Source of the DNA: Diorhabda sublineata
Taxonomy: Eukaryota > Arthropoda > Insecta > Coleoptera > Chrysomelidae
Assembly (NCBI RefSeq): GCF_026230105.1
Contig: NC_079482.1
Coordinates: 8,990,001-9,054,000 of the forward strand
DNA length: 64,000 nt
Direction: 5' to 3'
How positions within the stretch are numbered: position 1 is the first letter of the stretch; each line of letters starts with the position of its first letter. The notes beneath the pieces are model-generated. The model did no database searches and was not told where the DNA came from. It was given only the letters and a program-made list of their open reading frames with translations. The position numbers and the translations under genes were made by a program. This document shows, one piece after another, positions 59,241 to 64,000 of the stretch.

Positions 59241-61906
59241 ATTTTAATTTGTTTTCGTCGTAATTTTTAAATTATTTTTCTAAAGTGTCTGTTAGGAATA
59301 TAATATTTTCTATTCGATTAGTCGTAAAAAGTACAGAATAATAGCATGCTGAAGATTGACAGTTGCCAGGCGTCAACAAAAACAAAATTCGATTCAGTCT
59401 ACTTCCCGTTGAACCTGACATTGACATTAATCAGCTAACGCGTAGTGTATGTTGTTTACCGCCGTTCTTTCTACATTATTTCAAATGAACTTGTTGTCTG
59501 ACATGTCTCTATAATTAATTATAATTATGAAGGAAATAAATTAATAGTATTTTTGAACGAGTGATAATATAGGTTATAACTCACGCAGTTAGTTCTTACC
59601 ATTACTACCAGATGATCACTAATTTTTTTTTTCTTTCGAAATAAATAAATACTAAGATACAAGTACAGTGAAAAATTTTTATAGTCACCTACAATAATAT
59701 AGTTATAATTAGTAATTAATAAAATTAACTGAGCAATTTAAATAACCAGGAAATCGAGTTATGCAAATTTATTATTTTTTGTGTGTTAGTTGCTTATAGT
59801 TAGTTAATTATCGGTTAGGCGCACTGTGTTTCGTAACGTTGTTAGTCGCGCTTCATCTGAAAGATGCATGTGCATGGAAAGAGGCTACAGAAACAGTTAA
59901 AACAGAAGAAAATTGAGAGCCCTCGTCAACAAAATTGGAGGAAACACACAAGTCTACGTATAAGGACAGCGATCTCATTATTTTACCACAGCTACTGAAA
60001 CACCTACAGCCCTTTACTCCACTGAGACCGATGTGACTATGAATATTTTATTAATTAGACTAAAATCTTCTTCTCTTTTACAACACATCTACTTGTTTTA
60101 TTATTAAGTTTTTTTCAATGTAACCTTTCTAAAGATGTCGGTACCCATTCCATTAAACACCAAAGTATCGATTTTGATTATTCTTCTGAATATTCCTGCA
60201 ATATAATAATGTAGAAAACAGAAAGTGTAGTGGAACATCTTTACATGGAAAACATATTGTTGTGTTAACCTCAGTATCAGGGGAGTGTACCATTTTGAAG
60301 ATTTTGAGTTTTGAGTTTAAATTTTTAATAATGATAGTGATAAGATGTAATTGTGAGTGTTGGTGTAGTGTTAGTGTAAATAGTATGTACAGTTTTAATG
60401 AATTTATCCAGCATCAAACATTTGAATACAGTTACAAATATCCTTAAGAAGAGTTTGAAAAAAAAAACGTATATAACTGAAGAACACGACATAAAAACCG
60501 CAAGACCAAATAGTCTCTTGCTTATCCGGTCTTGGTTTTGCATAACTCCTCAGCCTTGGTCTTGGTTTCTTGGTCTCACGGATCTTAAGCTTCTCTTAAG
60601 CTTGCCTTTTCTACATGACTAAAATTACGACTGCAAGACTAAGATCAGTCTCGCTCACCATTAAACAGATAATGAATATATTTTTCAAATGAAGTATCAA
60701 ATAATCTTTTTACTTTTTTTTTAGTTTTTTACTTTTTACAAGAAAGTTGAATGTATTATATTTTCAAATCGCAAGATGTTATTCCTTTCTCAGGATCTTC
60801 TAAGAAACTGCTCAATAGTGGATCTATGAATAAGAAAGAAATTGCAGTTGGATTTAGTAACTAAGAAATTTGTTATTTGTTATTGTTAAAATGTTGTAAT
60901 ATAATGAACAATATTAAAATATAATTTTTATATTTAAATTCTACGAAAATAGATTGATATGATAGCTCTATCTCTTATAAATTCAGCATTTTAATCATAT
61001 TGTCTAATTTAACATACGTTTCAATATTTAAATTTGACAGTAAATAACCGCAGAATTTTCATTCTTTCTGGTCTGGAATAATACGTATACTATTGCGTTT
61101 ATATAATCCCATTTATTTAATTATCGAAAAAATACATTAGCTAGTCAGACGTATTTGATGTGTATTGGTCTAGTTCATTATTGACTACCAATCCCAAAAC
61201 TCCAAAATTAATTGGATCAATACTTGTACGAATGCTATGATGGCAACGAACTTTTCCATTTGAAATTCGTTATAATTGGAATGGGAGAATTTTTTCTGTG
61301 AATAGTTTGAGTAGATGAAGTTCATTAGTGTTCATTAGTCTTGAATAATTTTGTATAGTTTTGAACGTATTCTCATTCACTGATCTTCACTCTGTTAACA
61401 ATGATATTTCAGACAAATAGTTTATATAGGGTTTGACGACAAAGTTTCTTCGATATCAAACGATATTTTTATAGAATTATTTCAATAATAGGTTCTTGAT
61501 ATGAAATAATGTCAGAAAGAAAATATTTGATTAAAAGTAAAAAAATAATATCTAAATATTCCATTGAAAATCGTAAAAATTTCAAATTTTCAACTAAAGA
61601 AGAGTATTAAAATTTAAAAATAAATAAAATTTAGAAAACATGCCAATGTAGCGAGTGCTGTTATAATATTGTTTTTATTTATTAGTTACGTATAAATAAA
61701 ACATTTTTCTATATATAAGAATGAAGTCAATAAATCTTTTTTAGGCTAAGTTCTTACATGATCACGTTAAAAATTGAAAGCATAATAAACTTAATTACTA
61801 TACAATATTAAATAAAGTTACATTTGAATCTTAATTGCATTAAAATGATCCTAGCAATAAAAATAACTACATCTCGCAGGATCGTCAAAACGACGTAGTA
61901 TATTCG
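59241..61906. other. Non-coding stretch
   Basis: No gene recognised. Less AT-rich patches at 59340-59480 and 59815-60040 may be promoter or exon-like but show no donor or family match. At 60490-60650 repeated GGTCTTGG/GCAAGAC words suggest a small palindromic MITE. Confidence 0.35.
60345..60390 (-). repeat. Single copy of the CAATTACAC repeat end
   Basis: TGTAATTGTGAGTGTTGGTG then TAGTGTTAGTGTAAA matches the right half of 58376-58520 almost base for base. Confidence 0.75.
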
Positions 61907-61926
61907 TCTATCTATCTATCTATCTA
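61907..61926. repeat. (TCTA)5 microsatellite
   Basis: Five perfect units. Confidence 0.95.
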
Positions 61927-62002
61927 TGACGTCAGTGGCCTTACTGAAATGTTTAGCTACCTAAAAAATTTTTTTTTTGAATTTTCAATATTTTTTTTTC
62001 TT

Positions 62003-62049
62003 TATAAATATTATATATATATTTATATATATATATATATAGTTTATAT

Positions 62050-62141
<92 letters not shown>

Positions 62142-62150
62142 TATAAACTA
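62003..62150. repeat. Interrupted (AT)n array
   Basis: AT/TA runs broken by AAAT, TTTA and AGTTTATA variants. It is partly palindromic and about 150 bp long. Confidence 0.95.
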
Positions 62151-62394
62151 TCAAAAATTATTTTTTTCTCAAATCATGCAAGTATCCTATTACTATTATT
62201 TTAATATTTGAAACTAGTAATGAATTTATGTAATTCTGAAATAATTTTTGTGTATTATTACTCCATTGTAGATAGTTTCTGCTCCGCTTTTTAGAGAAAT
62301 AAGTCGACAATAGGACAGTTTATATCAATTGTTCCCATTTTTTTGAAAATAAGTAAGGACATTGTCCCTTTTTTCCACAACTACATTAAATTCT

Positions 62395-62470
62395 TCAGCT
62401 CTTACAATTACACCGTCTGACGCGCGTTTCGATAACCAAGTTATCGTCTTCAGAGACTGAAGGTAAACTT
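62395..62470. repeat. Single copy of the CAATTACAC repeat end
   Basis: ACAATTACACCGTCTGACGC then GCGTTTCGATAACCAAGTTA then TCGTCTTCAGAGACTGAAGG then TAAAC. It is the better preserved version of the left half of 58376-58520. It contains the short hairpin GATAACCAAGTTATC. Confidence 0.75.
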
Positions 62471-62479
62471 GACTTACCT

Positions 62480-62690
62480 GTTTTATACTAAATTTTTCCA
62501 CCAATAAACCCTCTCCCGAGAAAATTAGTTCCGGCGGGAAAAATCTCCTTGGCCACTAAACTATAGAGTGGGCTGTAAGGAATTGAGCCTTTGTCCCTAT
62601 TTAGGCTACTCTTACATCTAGCAATTTCAATGCTCTCAAATGCATCCAACAATTTATTATTGGATACATTTTTTAACAATTTTACATTGT
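62480..62690 (-). pseudogene. C-terminal coding relic next to the repeat end, possibly Penelope-like
   Basis: The minus frame reads VSNNKLLDAFESIEIARCKS then LNRDKGSIPYSPLYSLV. Leu-D-A-(F/Y)-E-S-I-x-I followed by N-x-x-x-G-x-I-x-S-x-L recalls the residues after the GIY-YIG nuclease of Penelope-like elements. The frame then leads directly into the repeat end at 62395-62470, which would be the element's 3' tail. No nuclease core was found, so this is tentative. Confidence 0.35.
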
Positions 62691-62699
62691 AGTCAAAGA

Positions 62700-64000
62700 A
62701 TGAACATGAATATTCTCGTCAAGGAGCTCATGTAGATTCTTGCTAGTGACTTTCTCAAGTTAAGTATCGATAACCACACTTTCTTAAATTCTACCAGTGA
62801 CATAGAAAGAGCTCTACAGCTTCATGTTAACTCAAAACAGTTTTTACCATCTTATCGTCTTTAGTTATCAGCTCTGCTATGAACTTTGGCTATTATGATA
62901 CTGTTTTATTTGTCTTCGAGCTGGTGAATCTTGTTACCATGGACCATGGCTTAACTACGATCACCCTGCGTGTTCAAATGTACCCAGACAAACTCATACT
63001 AACTAAGAAATGACCTTTACAAAATTGAGTGTGTTTAATGCTGTTTAGTTGCCTGTGGGATAGTTACATTTCTTCCTTTTTATTTCTTCCGTACCGAAAA
63101 GCTATGCTTTAGATAAGACAACACTACTCCGACATTAACCCCTTCGTTTCCCATGATACTTCCGTCTTTATGGGTGTATCACCCTTTCAATTGTCTCATC
63201 TTGGTATTCTGAACCTGTTGTCAAAGCATAATCTTTTGAATATTCTATTAATACTTCTGGAAATAATCACCAGAATATTGTATTCCCTACAACTTCCCTG
63301 ATAGTTTTTTCAATTTTGAAAGCTTAGATAGTGTTTTTGAAAACAATAATACACCTTTATAGATTAATATAGCAATGTAGCTATATGGGTGCAAAAGTTT
63401 TAATTTTTATCAAATATTTCGTCTTCTTAAATTGAATTTTTTTTGTTCCAAATTAATATTCGAAGCATGGAGACTCCTAAATAGATGCATAAAAATAAAC
63501 ACTATTAGAACCTCATACTTTTCTGAAACTAATTAATAACGATTCACTTCAACATTAATTATAATTCCAAGAAAAATTGTGGTAGGTATATTTACACTAA
63601 GTTAAATATGCCACTCCTCCAACATAAATGACATTAAGTAACCCTTAATATTTCTTCTACGACATCGACATGTGCCATACTCTTTCTCAATTTATTTTAC
63701 GACCATGTGCTTAGACATGCTGTAAATATATTTATTTTATTACAGGATGATACAGTTGGTTATTAAAAAACAAATTAACATTTTCTTTAGACAATTAAAT
63801 TGAAAATGTTTAATTATTTTTATAACAAAGAAAACAATACTTAGTAAGCAAGTATTATACTTTTATATTCAATCATTCCTAAAATATTTGATTGGATGAT
63901 TCAGAAATGATTAGCTTACAAAAATGCATTCAATAGTTTGTGTAATATGAACGTTATTTTCTCATTCTAGAGTAACATTTTTAGTTTTAAACAATAAAAA
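62700..64000. other. Non-coding stretch at right edge
   Basis: AT-rich, no gene or clear repeat recognised. Confidence 0.4.

Overview
The window looks like gene-poor, AT-rich nuclear DNA from an insect, possibly a beetle, though the order is not certain. Evidence for this: only two short, convincingly exonic host segments, each ending at a consensus GTAAGT splice donor; an interstitial run of TTAGG, the ancestral arthropod telomere unit; and a dense mix of transposon families typical of insects (Ty3/gypsy, Jockey-like and RTE-like LINEs, mariner, hAT, PIF/Harbinger, MITEs). I found no bacterial-type operon, rRNA, CRISPR array or convincing tRNA.

Host genes. (1) At 5916-6204 on the minus strand is a first coding exon with a WAVE-homology-type N-terminus, best matching the GUK-holder/Nance-Horan family (gukh). 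It has a GC-richer 5' leader and promoter to its right (6205-6480), and the intron runs left across at least the first 5.9 kb. (2) At 50055-50208 on the plus strand is the first coding exon of a gene I cannot name, preceded by a GC-rich promoter-like block (49800-50054). Its intron runs right, probably through much of the rest of the window. A third GC-rich block at 25.13-25.60 kb may be a promoter plus first exon, but no splice donor is visible.

Mobile DNA fills most of the rest. The outstanding element is a young Ty3/gypsy retrotransposon (41959-46526, minus strand) with two 232-bp LTRs that I cannot tell apart, a CAAGG target duplication, a tRNA-Leu-like primer site and a polypurine tract. 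Its coding region is interrupted only by a one-base frame change between RNase H and integrase. It sits inside an older TIR element. Two hAT-type insertions have exact 8-bp target duplications: 11739-12882, with a transposase relic and repeated ATCGATG words, and 30444-30681, a MITE that splits a mariner relic. A PIF/Harbinger relic (21.6-23.2 kb) appears to carry its second ORF antisense within the transposase intron. At 53.07-56.14 kb there is a nest: a 100-bp MITE inside a long-TIR mariner-type element, inside a larger element with ~210-bp inverted ends that carries a broken cysteine-rich gene.

Remaining sequence holds relics of at least eight mariner/Tc1-like copies, two LINE types, two hAT lineages, a possible Penelope-like repeat, foldback repeats (4.53-4.73, 20.40-21.34 kb), a 51-bp tandem repeat, and long AT microsatellites. 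The best candidates for something under-described are the large-TIR element with its cysteine-rich cargo gene and the intron-nested Harbinger ORF. Both are degraded here, so intact copies would be needed to judge them.
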